Source: Hirudinaria manillensis
Taxonomy: Eukaryota > Annelida > Clitellata > Hirudinida > Hirudinidae
Direction of reading: 5' to 3'
DNA: 64,000 nucleotides
Assembly (NCBI GenBank): GCA_034509925.1
Contig: CM067534.1
Span: 2,210,501-2,274,500, forward strand
In this document: positions 25,601 through 37,000 of the stretch, piece by piece
Layout: every line of letters starts with the position of its first letter
How positions within the stretch are numbered: position 1 is the stretch's first letter
The notes under the pieces: model-generated
Databases searched by the model: none
The model's input: only the letters and a program-made list of their open reading frames with translations
What the model was told of the DNA's origin: nothing
Made by a program: the position numbers and the translations under genes

Positions 25601-28600
25601 TGACAGGAAAGGTTTCAGGCTCTTTTTTGAAACCCTCTAGAGAGTGACATGGGGAAATTTCCCCATATCTTAACCATCACCACCCTACCCCCTATGTCCT
25701 ACTCATTCCCAGCAGTTTGTGACTGAAGATTAATGTTCAATTTCACAAAAAAATAAAACAAATAGGAACATCCATATTTTATTAAACGTTTATTTTGTAA
25801 TCAAACAATTTAGAAATAATAGTCCATCTAAATAATCTGGATGACTCTGTCATTCATGATTATTCCAGCAAGCACTAAAGATCTTTTGGAAGATGTGCTA
25901 GTAGCAGGAATAAATAGTACTAATGGTGCCCAAATAAAAAAAATTATTTAAAAATGAAGTGTAAAAAGAAAACTAAATTTTAAAACAGTAAGTCAAACAT
26001 TTGTTTATGCCCTTACCCAGATTTACGACATTTTCTGAATATTATGAACAGGTAAATGGCATTGGCCCTAAGTTCAGGTTGAATCATATGTAAAAAAAAA
26101 TTACACTTAATTAAATAAGTTAATTTAATAAAATAAGACTTTTACGAGCATTTTTAATAATCCACCCATTAAGAATGGTGGCAGACTTTGAAAAGTCCAG
26201 TCAAAATGCCATCAAAAGTCTTTTCCAGCAATACAAGTAGTTGCTTTTTCTATCTTGGCCAATGTTTGTGGAAGAAAATTCAGAAACTTGATCTGGCAGA
26301 CCGATACCATGTTGATGAAGACTGTCTGCATTGTCAAAATGGTTTTGGCACTAACTATTGAGACCATAAATGTATTCAAGAGTTTGGCGGAAAGTTGTCC
26401 AAGAAAAATTAATCCACTATTTGTTTACAGGGAAGACAACTACATTGAAGGACAAAGACGGAAATGCCAAAATGAACCTTGGTTTGCCATTCCAATGTGG
26501 AACATCAGTGATAATGTCACTGACAGTTTGCATAGAACTAATAATTCAGTGGAAGGATGGCATCACAATTATCAGCAAACAAAAGATTGTCAACATCCGT
26601 TTTCAAACTCATTCATCCGTTTGGACTGAAAGGAGCAGGATAAAGTGGAAATAGACATCATTCATTGAAGGAAACAGGCAAACGGAAGCATCAAAATTTA
26701 ACTAAAACTTAATTCCAACAACCTGATGTTTTCTTGTTCTGAAAATCAACACTGAAATTCTCCAATATTTGCATGAGATTGTATACAATCTAATTATTCA
26801 ACAATCTCAAGGTCACTAATTGGAGTACTAAATTCTAAAACAATATTTTGTTTTGAATTTTATAAGAAGATTATGATACAAAGAATTTAATATTCTTTTT
26901 GTATAATTTTCTTCTGTCAGGCTATTTACTTTTTGGTCACCAGTATTGATCAAGCTAATTTTGCTATCCTTGGATAAAGATCAGGCTTGATTTCCAATAA
27001 TAATATTTCAAATGCATCTGTGCTTCACCAATAGCACTATATGTCATTTGAGTTAGATTTCTCTGCTTGAAAAAGGTCTTAATAAAACACTGACATTTTC
27101 CATTATTTTTTTGTATCCTTAATTAATCCTGTTAGATTAATATACAGTAAAACCTGTCTATAGGGACAGCTATACTTTGCACAAAAAAAGTTCAGGGATG
27201 CTGAAGCAGTATCAAATTGATTTGGATGAAGAGATATGCCAGATAGTCTACCCCAACAGAAGGCAATTCAGTGACTAGCACAAAGAATCACTTCTCGACT
27301 TGGCCCATGACACATGGAAAAAGCATCCAAAGGCTTTCAAATATCACAAAAAAAAACAAATCAAATGTTTACATGATAGGAGCAATAGCCAATCAAAAGC
27401 TCAATTGAGGCTCACACTCAGTGCAGCCAATCAGAGGGTTGAAAGAACAACCAATGGGAAGATCTGAGGTGTAGAAGGTTGGTACAAATGATGGCTATTT
27501 CAGCTGCTTACTCCAACTTGGATGGTAGTTCGACTACAGGTTTGTTTGCAAGAGATATAGTCTCACAGCATGACAATTGCAATGGTAGAGGCAAGAGAAG
27601 GTATGAGAGGGGCAAGGCATGGTTTTGGAAGAACAGGACTGACAGGATCAGTGGGTTCGGCCCAGCCCCAGAAATCATCAGAATTGTAGATGGGGCTACC
27701 TCTCTGAGAATTCCTGTTGGCACTCATTAGGAGTATTATTTTCTTTTAGTTCAACCAATTTAGTTCAATAAAATTTACAAGAGTCAAAACCCTTTCTTTC
27801 CAATCGGATGTGGCCCAGTTGATAATCCAATCCAGCCTAAGGTTTCTCTAGACATTTATTGTTTCACCCTGTTTATCCAGCTTGGGGCCTTCTGATATCT
27901 AAGGCCAGCCCTGAGTGAATAATTGCATTTTTGCAAATTTCATAATAAGTTGTAATTGTAACCCCATACATGGGTAATTAGGATAATTAAAATTGTATTG
28001 TGATTAATTTCATAATTAGTTCGGAGTCGTTGGTTATGAAACTATTCATTAATGTAATATAGCATATGAAGGAGAAAGACAGCACACTAACAAGAAACTC
28101 ATGTCTTCCAGCCACTTATGTTAACTGAATACCTCCAATAATCCTGACCTCACATCAATTAGTTTTCATGTTGCCAGACTACAACATTATTAAAAACATA
28201 AGAACCATATAAAATTTGCTGACAGAAACATTTTTGGAGGACATAACTGAAGTCATATAAAGGATCCAAGACAATGATCTTGAATTGATTAAACAAATTT
28301 TAGTCAAATAATTTAATAAATTATAATAATAGGTGGTCATCTTCTTTGAACTACAACTGTTCAACTCTGACACTATCTAACAATCTTAAGAATCTGTAAT
28401 CTTACTAATTTCTTTAGTTTAATTAGGCCTTAATTTTGGGTAAATCCCATATGATCCATTGTCTATCAAGACTGTCCCAATTCACAGTTTTTACCATAAC
28501 TACCTCCCTTTCAAGGATAATGGATTATTTAAAAAGATGCATTGCTATCAATCAAAACAATCATTATCCTCAACTAACTAACTTCAATTAACTACTCTCT

Positions 28601-29506
28601 AATGAGAAAATAAATTACTAACATCTGACACTTTGAGTGAAGCTGGAGGAACAGCAATATGATTTAAATATTCTTTAGACCTGCACAGAAATTTTAAATT
28701 AAGATATTTTTCATTATTGTAAGGTGATCCTAAGACTTTGTGGTTATGTTATTTATGAATTATAGTCATAGTAATACAGAGTATTAGTTCTAGTTATTAT
28801 AGCTGCAATACCAAATAGTATTAGTTGGATGCACTATAATAAGTTCATTACATAATCAATTAATGTGACTTAACCTAAGCAGAAGGAGTTTAACTTTCTT
28901 TGAGGTAATGGCATTAAATATAGGAGTCACATTTAAATGGCTTCTTCCAAATAGACTCTGTTCATTGACCTGAAAGAAAAAAAAATACTTAAAAAAGAAC
29001 AAAGCATAAATTACATATACCAAAGTGCTCATATCATGTGAATCAGTGACACAATATATAATGACAATAACAATAATAATAAAAACTTAATAAAATGGAG
29101 ACTTTAACTTAATAAAATGAACTGACTTTTTGGTTATCAAGCAAAAGCAGTTGTTTTGTTTACTTTTAAGAAAATACAATGCAAAAGTTTCTGAGAAACC
29201 CACTTCAAGTACTTCATCCCCTACAAATATCTGGCCAGAATTGGCAGCTGGATATCCTTCTTTTAAGGCATTGACAAAAATGCTCATCACAGTCAAATCT
29301 TTATTGCCTACAAGGCTAATACCAAGACTTGAAGAATCATTCCTGTTTAGTTCAACGAGGTGAAATTCTCCAGTAAGGTCGCTGTATTTCTTTAGAATTC
29401 TTTCTGCAAATCATGTCACTTTTATGTCACACATTCCAACAAATTTCTATGTAAACTTGCGTATTCCTTAACTTTTATAATCCTGATCGTCCCCATTGAA
29501 AGCCAT
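19665..29506 (-). CDS. Three-PDZ scaffold protein, MUPP1/PATJ-like, complete, 11 coding exons
   Basis: A 450-residue protein of PDZ domains that match the last three of MUPP1 (MPDZ)/PATJ, scaffolds of the Crumbs polarity complex and tight junctions that bind C-terminal peptides. Exons: 29473-29506, 29204-29403, 28875-28969, 28623-28680, 24464-24520 (least certain), 23341-23410, 23083-23279, 20708-20791, 20086-20346, 19900-20016, 19665-19844; all phases close. PDZ1 (about 24-110) has EFHLVELNR, SSLGISLVGNKD, VGDEVLEVNEQ and GRSHLNV, then KEYLNHIAVPP. PDZ2 (about 213-300) is preceded by TCPILPGK and has MPLGCRIVGG, YEIYDGGAAAKDARL and VGDEILEINGQS. PDZ3 (about 321-408) has EFSVEIIKKPGKSLGISV, GVLVADV, SGDEIVAVNGMPLEHLTT and EALTILK. 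The carboxylate-binding loops read SLGI, PLGC and SLGI. A Ser-rich tail ends SFAKKL. The first exon gives MAFNGDDQDYK, so there is no room for the other PDZ or L27 domains of MUPP1/PATJ. Large introns host Tigger, Mutator and other relics. Confidence 0.87.
20935..22315 (-). mobile_element. pogo/Tigger-family element, copy 1, with transposase relic, in an intron
   Basis: The left end CAGTAAAATCTGCCTATAGG at 20935 is shared with 27145 and 58439. On the minus strand 21549-21758 encodes a DDE pogo-type segment: YDEAALLHKLL, a Lys-rich linker, then IAVLLAASITGDKLEPLVI and SRNQD; Tigger, Jerky and CENP-B-like proteins share this NADETG..., VLL.ANATG..KL.PLVIGKS pattern. In the first motif D-E is kept but the preceding residue differs. 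An acidic C-terminal tail (SDNNSENEEFPNDHPDL) lies at 21270-21452, and an upstream piece at 21707-21889. Frame breaks separate these parts, so it is inactive. It lies in the 20792-23082 intron of the PDZ gene, antisense to the plus strand and co-oriented with the host gene. The 3' portion aligns with 58439-59480. Confidence 0.7.
22316..24463. other. PDZ-gene introns, no independent gene
   Basis: Apart from the PDZ exons at 23083-23279 and 23341-23410, this is intron. The region 23860-24000 aligns by eye with 63085-63218 (GCTGAAYGAGAAATT, then TTTTAATG, then CATTGAATGA), a shared Tc-like repeat. The 22440-22800 stretch is moderately GC-richer and unassigned. Confidence 0.4.
23860..24080 (+). 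repeat. Partial copy of the 63-kb Tc-like repeat
   Basis: About 135 nt are recognisably similar to 63085-63218, and the match fades after 24000. At 63 kb the same sequence leads into a Tc1/mariner-type transposase relic, so this is a truncated copy of that element. Confidence 0.5.
26160..26680 (+). pseudogene. Mutator-like (FLYWCH/MULE) transposase C-terminal relic
   Basis: Two overlapping frames encode PMWNISDNVTDSLHRTNNSV followed by EGWHHNYQQ and then HPFSNSFIRLD. The pattern WNV..R....PRTNNSVEGWH......HP.....FI. is the conserved C-terminal block of MULE transposases, often seen with FLYWCH zinc fingers. The upstream part (VYREDNYIEGQRRK) also fits. The frame is broken near 26630 and the catalytic core is missing. 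It sits inside a PDZ-gene intron in antisense orientation. Confidence 0.65.
27145..27240 (+). mobile_element. pogo/Tigger-family end, copy 3
   Basis: CAGTAAAACCTGTCTATAGG, then GACAGCTATACTTTGCAC and AAAAAAAGT, matches the ends at 20935 and 58439 and is flanked by TA. Homology stops soon after, so this is a truncated or internally deleted copy. Confidence 0.6.
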
Positions 29507-29949
29507 TACTGCAGTACTTCAAAAAAATAAAATAACTTAAATCAAATACATTCAAACGATCATTTACTAAAAAAATACATCTATTTAGAATAGATGAACA
29601 CCGTAACCGAGACTTAGCAAAATGTTTCTAATTATCGCCTTTTAAGCGAAAGTCAAATGAACCAATTTAAATGCATGCAATTCGAACTAGAAGACTGAAT
29701 AAAGCAAAAAAAATTAACTTATCCATTCTGAATACCAGTGTATTACCAAAAAACCATCTCGCTAAAGTATACAAGCCAATGTGTCTCCTGGTAGACGAAA
29801 TATTTATAGCTTTAGCAAGCCTTAAACTGTACTAGTATTTACTTAGTATTAACATGTATTTAGTGATCTTAATGTACCAGCTAATCATCTACTTTATTCC
29901 ACAGGCATTCCAAGATCTGAAATAATTGGTTAGCTGGGCATCGTTAATA

Positions 29950-30860
29950 CAAATTATACAAATCTGTGCACTATAGTGGAACTGCCTTTAATACGTATCC
30001 TTGTTGGTCAGCTAGGTTATTTTTCTGGAAGCTAATTGTTAGTCGTTTGCTTTCCGAAAATACTTTGACAGATGTAGTCCCAGGAGACACAGCCTCAATA
30101 GTCCATTACATCTCCAACCCATCCTACTGGAGGAGTTTCCATCCCCAACTCACCCCAGAAATTTACGCCTATTTCTCAGATTGCCTAATGATTTCTTCCA
30201 ATCCAATGAGTATATTATGGACCTCTTCCGAGACCATTGCACATTGTTCCTTATCCAAACCCCTAACGATAGCAAGTTGGAACTTCAGATAGTAGGCATT
30301 TCGAAAAATTGTCATTTAAACCTCAAAATGTAATAGAAGGGGTAACACACATTATGGACAAACAGTATGTCGACCCGTGAAATATTAGTGTCTTGCTACT
30401 CTACAACTAGTGAGTGACAAGAAGTCATTTAAAAATCTTTTCAAAAGCTTTCTCAATTACAATTTTATCTTTCATCCTTTAAATACAATTTTTAAATTAA
30501 ATAAGCCTTTAAAAGATGTCATGAAAACAATGTTTTTTGCTTCAAGCTCCGCCATAACTTTAGATTACGAAATCTCCCATACTGATCTTCAAATCCCTCT
30601 TGGGTCAATCACCACCCATACTTCTTGCGACTTTCAACCGCATTTCAAGGGAAGAAGCGGGCTTAGGTTCACATTCAGAGGCTACTTTCAAATTTACGTC
30701 GGACGCGAGAAGCTCAATGGCAGGTCCATCGATGTTATCGGCTCATAGATTAAGAACAGTGTCATCAAATCGGACCCAACCGGATTCCATTCCTCCCCAA
30801 AGACTTTCCTCTTCTGGGAATGTTACCTTAGGGCCTTGAAGCCCTTCTCTGACTTGTGCC
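29950..30860 (-). pseudogene. Unrecognised broken coding relic
   Basis: On the minus strand two stretches read like protein: 30840 downward gives QVREGLQGPKVTFPEEESLW then GGMESGWVRFDDTVLNL, a stop, then ADNIDGPAIELLASDVNLKV; and 30290 downward gives KFQLAIVRGLDKEQCAMVSE then EVHNILIGLEEIIRQSEK. Base composition is less AT-rich than around it. A stop codon and AT-rich filler interrupt it, and no splice sites rescue it. I recognise no family; a decayed retrocopy or transposon protein is likely. Confidence 0.35.
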
Positions 30861-30870
30861 AATCTAATAA

Positions 30871-30893
30871 TGTTATTATTATTATTATTATTT
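30871..30893. repeat. (ATT)n trinucleotide repeat
   Basis: A short ATT run flanks the coding relic at 29950-30860; it could be the tail of a non-LTR retrotransposon, but no element was identified. Confidence 0.85.
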
Positions 30894-32490
30894 CCAAGCC
30901 AAATTTCGTTAAGTTGTGCAATTTACAAGAAGGATGGGGCTAAATGAGTAATGGACAGGTCGCAATATTAGATTGTAGTGGAGCGATAAAATTATGATGT
31001 TAATTAAACTCACCCAACTTGTAAAGATTTTTTTGTGTTTATCAATCGCAATTTTGTTGCAAAATCTTTCGCTTTATCCATGCCAGACGAATTTGTTGCT
31101 ATCAGCGGTGAGGAGAAAATGTTTGTTCGTCAACTTCCTTAACTTAGCGAATTGTAATTAATTTTATATAGATTCGTATAATTAGTGGATAAGACGTTTA
31201 AACGTAAAATTCACACAGTTGATCCTTGATATGATCAAGGAGATCTTTCATCAAAAGGCCAATTTGTGTCTGCGGGGATGGCTGCAGCATTTTAGACGGA
31301 GTATATTGCAACAAATAAAAAGGCATTAGATCATGCCACCAACACAATATAAACCAAAAGGCTGGGATTTCAAAAACTCGAATTTTGAAGAGCAAAAGAA
31401 ACAAAAGCAAAAAAAATATTGCTTTCAAGTAAACCAACCAAAAATCATACACATTGTTGGAATGACAGCTTGTCAGGCAGTGATAAAGGTGTTGGTAGTA
31501 TGTGGTCTGCGTACAAAATTCTTTTAATTACCCAAAAGCTTTGTAAAATATTATTATGCTGTAAATCTAGAAGGCAATCATAGTAAAAAACTAAAAATAG
31601 ATCAAAACTCTGAAGATCCAGAAGTTATTCGAACTTGTCTGCCAATGCAAATGTCCCGAAAATATCCTGGACAAAAATCATGCTTTATTTGGTTAGAATT
31701 TTAAGACTTGAACTTGCTTTCAGAAATTCTGCATGTGATGCTTTTTATTGAAATTGCAGGTGTTGAATCGATTATATTATTTTCAAAAATTAACAATTAC
31801 ATCAAAATGTTTGTTTAATACATAAAAATCTAATCTTAGTAGTCGACTGTGACAGTTTCAGTATTCTTTCAACCTACAGGTTTCATCACTTACATAATCC
31901 CCTCTTTAACATGCTACTGTGGTTTTATTTTGTGAAATAGAGACAAAGATACATGGACTACAATGAATTTAGTTTATTCTGCAAATAAAAATGCTGCAAC
32001 GAAGTGTGAAAAATGGTGTGGTTGGCCCCGCTCTCTACTACAGAAACAACTTAAATGAAATTTGTATCATGCTCAAAACTAGCAATTTACTTAACTGTTG
32101 AAAATTTCAGTAAGATTAGTCAATTAATTCGGAAGTTAACTTTGGAAAACGGTATGGATAACATTATTTCTGACAATTTGCTTTGTAATGTCATGCGGCA
32201 GGCAAACAACAGTAAAAGCATTTCCGAAAACCCTAGTTAGTTACAAGTAAAAGCCCAGAAAATTTTCTGTATTTTGCCGCACGTAAAAAGTTATGAATAG
32301 TTACAAAAGTGCATAATTTCGAATTTTGTAAATATCCAAATAGATTACTAGATTCAATTTTAATAGCACAGGTAAAATAAATAAATTTTAAAATAATTAA
32401 GTTTAATATTTAAAATATAAAACTTATTTAAATATTAAATTAACAATTTATTTTAAGCTGTATTACTTTTAAACTGCTTCTGCTGTTTAG

Positions 32491-32560
32491 CAGACGCCTG
32501 AGTGGCTCAGATTATGTCTCGCGCCTGGGAATAACAACACGTTCGGTTTCTGAAAAATTT
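32491..32560 (+). repeat. tRNA-like sequence, possible SINE head
   Basis: GCCTGAGTGGCTCAGATTAT resembles a tRNA D-arm/A-box (TGGCTCAG) and the later CACGTTCGGTTTC resembles a T-arm/B-box (GGTTCGA..C). The spacing of about 40 nt is about right. There is no acceptor stem closing it, so a functional tRNA is unlikely and a tRNA-derived SINE fragment more so. Confidence 0.3.
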
Positions 32561-32664
32561 AATAATCTGGTGTTCTCGCAACTCTGGAACTGCCAATGTT
32601 ACTTTAAAGCCGGAAGGTGATTCAAATACATTAATTCGCTGGCTACGTTTCCTTATAGACGGAA

Positions 32665-33166
32665 TCCGTATGAGAATAGAGTTCCGTCCATAAACATGTT
32701 TTTTTACTAGATGAAACTAGCGCGAAATAAAGTTAGAGTTCCGTTTGTGAAATTTTGTTGACATGAAAGTTTATTTTCTTAATTTCATATTAGCGCAATT
32801 TTTGTATGTGTATTATACTTTCTTGTGTTTCAGTCTGGACGGAACAATAGTGAAAGAGCTGCATTTAATGACTAACTTAACAAAATCTCCTCCTTTAAGA
32901 CTTACGCGTGAGTTAATAAAATAAAAGCCTAAGAAAACCTAACCCGAAAACGCGACGCATTCCACCCTTCACCGGGCAACCCCTAGCCCGACCCTAGGGG
33001 GTCCCTTAGCCCCAGCCCAGAAACCTAATTGGTTTTTTTCTGCTTTATGTCTATATCATGAAAATGAAAACAGTCATAACATGCAAACTATATCTATGTA
33101 ATTATAAAATTAAAAAAAAGTAAACATAAACAAAATCTTATAGACGGAACTCTGCTTTCGTATAGG
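32665..33166. mobile_element. Candidate MITE with inverted repeats around a GC-rich core
   Basis: The arm GAGTTCCGTCCATAA (32679-32693) pairs with TTATAGACGGAACTC (33138-33152), one mismatch in 15, with weaker similarity extending outward by about 14 nt. A second inverted partner, TTATAGACGGAATCC, sits just outside the left arm at 32653, giving a palindromic left boundary. The centre (32935-33030) is GC-rich and contains CCCTAG...CTAGGG. No ORF. The superfamily is unknown to me. Confidence 0.45.
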
Positions 33167-33231
33167 TTACATCTAGAACCGCGAGGTTTTTTAGTGTGAT
33201 TCACACCAGCTTACTAAATTTATTATTGTTT

Positions 33232-33350
33232 AATGCCACCAGATTTCCCGGTTTATTTATGCAATTAATTTTCTTTTACTTTATTCTTAAAATAGCATTA
33301 TTGCTAGGCAACCAGATTTAAGTACTTTATTATGGTGATCAAATATTAAA
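33232..33350 (+). repeat. Dispersed repeat shared with 60108-60240
   Basis: The block CCGGTTTATTTATGCAATTA, then AGCATTATTGCTAGGCAACC and AGATTTAAGTACTT, aligns with 60129-60230 (CTGGTTTATCCGTGCAAATA, then AGCATTATTATAATAACC, AGACTTAAGTACTT). Similarity is about 75 percent by eye over 110 nt. Element type unknown. Confidence 0.6.
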
Positions 33351-34055
33351 ACTTTATCGTTTGAATTGATTTCATATATCTATATTCGTGTACTAGGATC
33401 ATATTTAAATAAAAAGGCCTATTCAGATGTGTAACCCTTCACCTATTAATCATTTATTCTTTATAAACCTCATTATTGCAAAATAACCGTATTTAAATAA
33501 ATTTGTTATGTGTATTTTTTTTTAAAGTTAGGTTTAACCATATCAACGATTGAGTGTCGCATTAATTATTAATGAAGTATTTTTATGTTTAAGTGTGATT
33601 TTTCAAAATTTTTGCCCGTGCATTTATTGTGTTTGGGGGTTCTAACTCTCGAAACCCCACGGTATGGGCCAATGGATAGAATATTTTATTAAATGCAACA
33701 AAAGACTGCAGCGAATATGTTTGTAATCTGGGTGTAACATATAAAGTAATAGAGTAATAAAGTACTACTGGAAATATTATCCTTTATTGAACTTTCAGTA
33801 AAATTTTCTGAATTCTGTATAGAGACTATCCCAACGCTACATTTGAAGAGCATGCATGTTACCCATAATTTTGGTAGAGTTGACAATTTTTGTTTTAACA
33901 ATATCAGAATAATCAAAACCATCGAAAATTTTGTTTGAAATTGTTTAAATGTGGTCACGGGATGTAAATTAATTAAGTCGCGTTTTCTTCGGTTGTCGAT
34001 ATTAGAGTAAATAACTTAATTTTATTTATTATAATGTTTCAAAAAGCTTGCTAGG

Positions 34056-37000
34056 ATGTGCACCAAACAATTTTTTCGGACTCCCCGTGCAATCAGGAAC
34101 AGATCTGAGACAAGAAGCGACAATTTTAGCACTCCAGGTCCACTTTCAGAACCAAGGAGTAATTCTGTGAATGTTTCATCAGCTACGCCATGTTTTGAAA
34201 CTTCTATTCTCGTAGGTCTGTATTGTGGATTGAATAATTGTGAATTTCTTAAATATTATGTATAAATATTTGCATTTTTTATGATACAGCTCTCATAGAG
34301 GGAAGAGGTAATGCCAAAGGGGAAGTGGGCCTAGCCGCTTACGATTTGAAAAATCCCATTTTGCACCTTTATCAATTTACTGATACGCAGACTTACGCAA
34401 AATTGCTCACTAAGTTAAACATCTTAAATCCTTTGGAGGTTTATTTTGAGAGCTTATAGACTTTTTATTTATATGTTTAAAATTATACATCATTATATAG
34501 GTAATTTTACCAAATACTATCTGCGAAATGGGACAGTCCTCAAGGCTATTTCGGTTGATTTCGGAAAACTGCTTTAATTTAAAAGTAACCTCGATTAATC
34601 GGAAGTACTTCAATGATCAGAAAGGCTGGTGAATGGTCAAATAGTTGTTAATGTTGTCTTATTAATATTTGATTTTTTTGTCGTGCAGGTATTCAGTGTA
34701 TTACAAAATTGTGTCTGCCATGCGATTCAACAATTGAATTGAAAGTTAATTCAAAGTATTTAGAATTTAATTATTTTTTATTTGGATGAGTAGCATTTTG
34801 CAAGAAGTTCTTGTTTTAGGTACTACTGTCTAGCGGCAACTAATGCGCTTTTGAGATACATTGAATTTATCCAGAACATAGATTTTGCCCCTGCGTCCTT
34901 AAAAATCTTCTTTAAGGAAAACGATGAAACAACTATGTTAGGTAAAAAGTTGATTTTTCATTTGTTTCTGGGGTTGACAGATTTTCAAAGTTCCATTTTA
35001 TGTCCTTGAATATTGCCTGCAAATATGATAATAATTGTTGAGGATTAGTTTTCAAATTCATCTAGTGAATTTAAAATGATCGGTTCTCTTACATACATGT
35101 GTATGATCGATCAAATTGTGTATTTTGTGCTTAGCTGATTGTTTCGGCGAATAACGCAGTCTGATTTTTATTCCTTTATCATCGACTTCAATGAACCGAA
35201 CCAAACAGGAAACAACAAAACTCGTAGTCGAATTTGTTCAACTACACAATCTAGGCACAATCAAATTGGCAATAATCGAAACTCCCTAAAACTCTAGAAC
35301 CTTCGTTCCGCGCACTTCTTATATGCACGAATTAGCCCCGCCCCTTTCATTACGGAGAAATGGCCGTAACACTCCCCACCAATCAGGGACTGATTCTAAA
35401 TAAACTTAACGAGGTAAAAAACAAGTGCAAAAAGTAAAGTTTAAACAAGTCAAACAATGGTCATGGAATTTCAGATTCCGCAAGAAGAATCAATTGACTT
35501 AATGGTCTTTCCTTGTATCTTGATTCACCATCCTTGTTTGCTGGGACTAGAAGGATAACACTTCGGACTAGACTGTGTTGATCCTGTTTTTATTTTAACA
35601 GTCCTTGCCATTACCCATTTGCGAAGGATTCATCCTTGACCAGTATGATATCTCCTTCTTTGAAGTTTCTTCTGATCTTAGTGTCTTTGCTTCTTGACCG
35701 CAAAGACTATCGCCTTTGATCGTATAGATACTCTTTTCTCCATCTTTACTAGAATTCATTAGCTATATGCTGTACCTTTCTCCATCTTCTACTACAATAT
35801 ATATATCTGCCTTTGAGAAATTACCTGGAGGAGCTTTAACATCCTTTCATTTCATGGCCAGCAAAGTACTCGGTGTCAGTGGGATTGAACTCTCTTGATC
35901 GTGAATGGTTTCTACCGTTAATGGCCTGGAATTAACTCTTGCTTCTACTGCAGTCATCAATGTTCTAAATGCTTCGTCATTAAGCTTTCCTTGATACTCT
36001 TTGGCGATGGATCTTAGAATCGATGTAATTGTTCTAATTTGCCTTTCCTAAACGCCTCCCATGTGTCTTGCAAAAGGTGGTTTCCTTTTAAAAACAATAT
36101 AGTCGGCATTATAATTTAGTAAAAACTGACTGATCATATCATAGTTCGTTTCCTTTAAAGCTGCTTTAAGCTCTGCTTCTGCCCCTACGAAATTCGTTCC
36201 ATTATCTGAGATCCATGATGTTTCCTCTTCTCGAGGTAAACTTTCGTAGTGCGTTTATGAACGAAATTGTGTTGAAGGAGTTAGCCGTTTCTATGTGGAC
36301 AGCTCTTGACAATAGAGACGTAAAAATGCATCCATAGCGTTTTTCTTGACTTCGTCTTTCTAGAACGATAAACGGACCAAAATAATCAACTCCACAATAA
36401 GTGAATGGTGGTGCATCATCCATTCTATCCCTGGATAGATCGACCATCTTCTGTTGACCTAATTTTCCTTTCCATGCTCTACATTTAACACATTTATGTA
36501 TCAAATTTCTCACTAGAGCATTTCCTCTAATTGTCCATAATCCGCGCTGTCTAACTTCATTCAGCGTGAATCCTCATCCTGCATGACGTACGTTTTCATG
36601 ACACTTTTGCAATATCAATTACGTAATTGGACCTTGTTTCGGCAAAACTATCATTTGTTGATGCATTGTCCAGTTTCATAGGCCCACATATAGACCAACC
36701 TAACTCAGTACGCATGGCATAAGGGCCACCAAAGTTGACTCGGAATTATTTCAATAGGTTGCAATGCCTTTGGACAATTTGAGCCAAGCATCATTTCATT
36801 TCTCATGTTTGAATCAGGTGCTGGAATCTCACCTTCTTATTTCTTCAAGTAAAGCCAACTATCGAATATTTTAGATGTTGATATCTCATTGTTACTATAT
36901 AGAAGAAATTCTTTAGTAAAAACCTTTGGCAATTTAAATTTAACTCCAGAATATAATGATGTTATCATTAAGCCTTTGATCAGGTTGTTTTCTCTTGATT

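Larger units (their letters stand above)
24521..28622. other. Largest intron of the three-PDZ gene (4.1 kb)
   Basis: The intron runs between PDZ1-proximal exon 28623-28680 and the tentative exon 24464-24520. It contains a Mutator-like relic (26160-26680) and a Tigger end (27145). If the tentative small exon is not real, the intron extends to 23411. The remaining sequence is AT-rich with no recognisable coding content. Confidence 0.5.
29507..34055. other. Divergent intergenic region between the PDZ gene and MSH4
   Basis: The PDZ gene (minus) and MSH4 (plus) start at opposite ends of this 4.5-kb stretch, so both promoters should lie here. The sequence ...TTTTTTTGAAGTACTGCAG ends 2 nt before the PDZ ATG, and ...AAAAAGCTTGCTAG ends 1 nt before the MSH4 ATG. 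The interior contains a coding-like relic (29950-30860), an inverted-repeat element (32665-33166), a tRNA-like sequence (32491-32560) and a dispersed repeat (33232-33350). Confidence 0.5.

Noticed and set aside
27479-27730. Plus and minus frames of about 80 codons
   Set aside because: Neither matches a family or joins PDZ exons; within a large intron next to a Tigger end.
30410-30839. Plus-strand frames of 79-112 codons
   Set aside because: They are antisense to the minus-strand coding relic and contain no domain.
32491-32560. Functional tRNA gene
   Set aside because: A- and B-box-like motifs are present but there is no closing acceptor stem and the T-arm is imperfect; kept only as a possible SINE.
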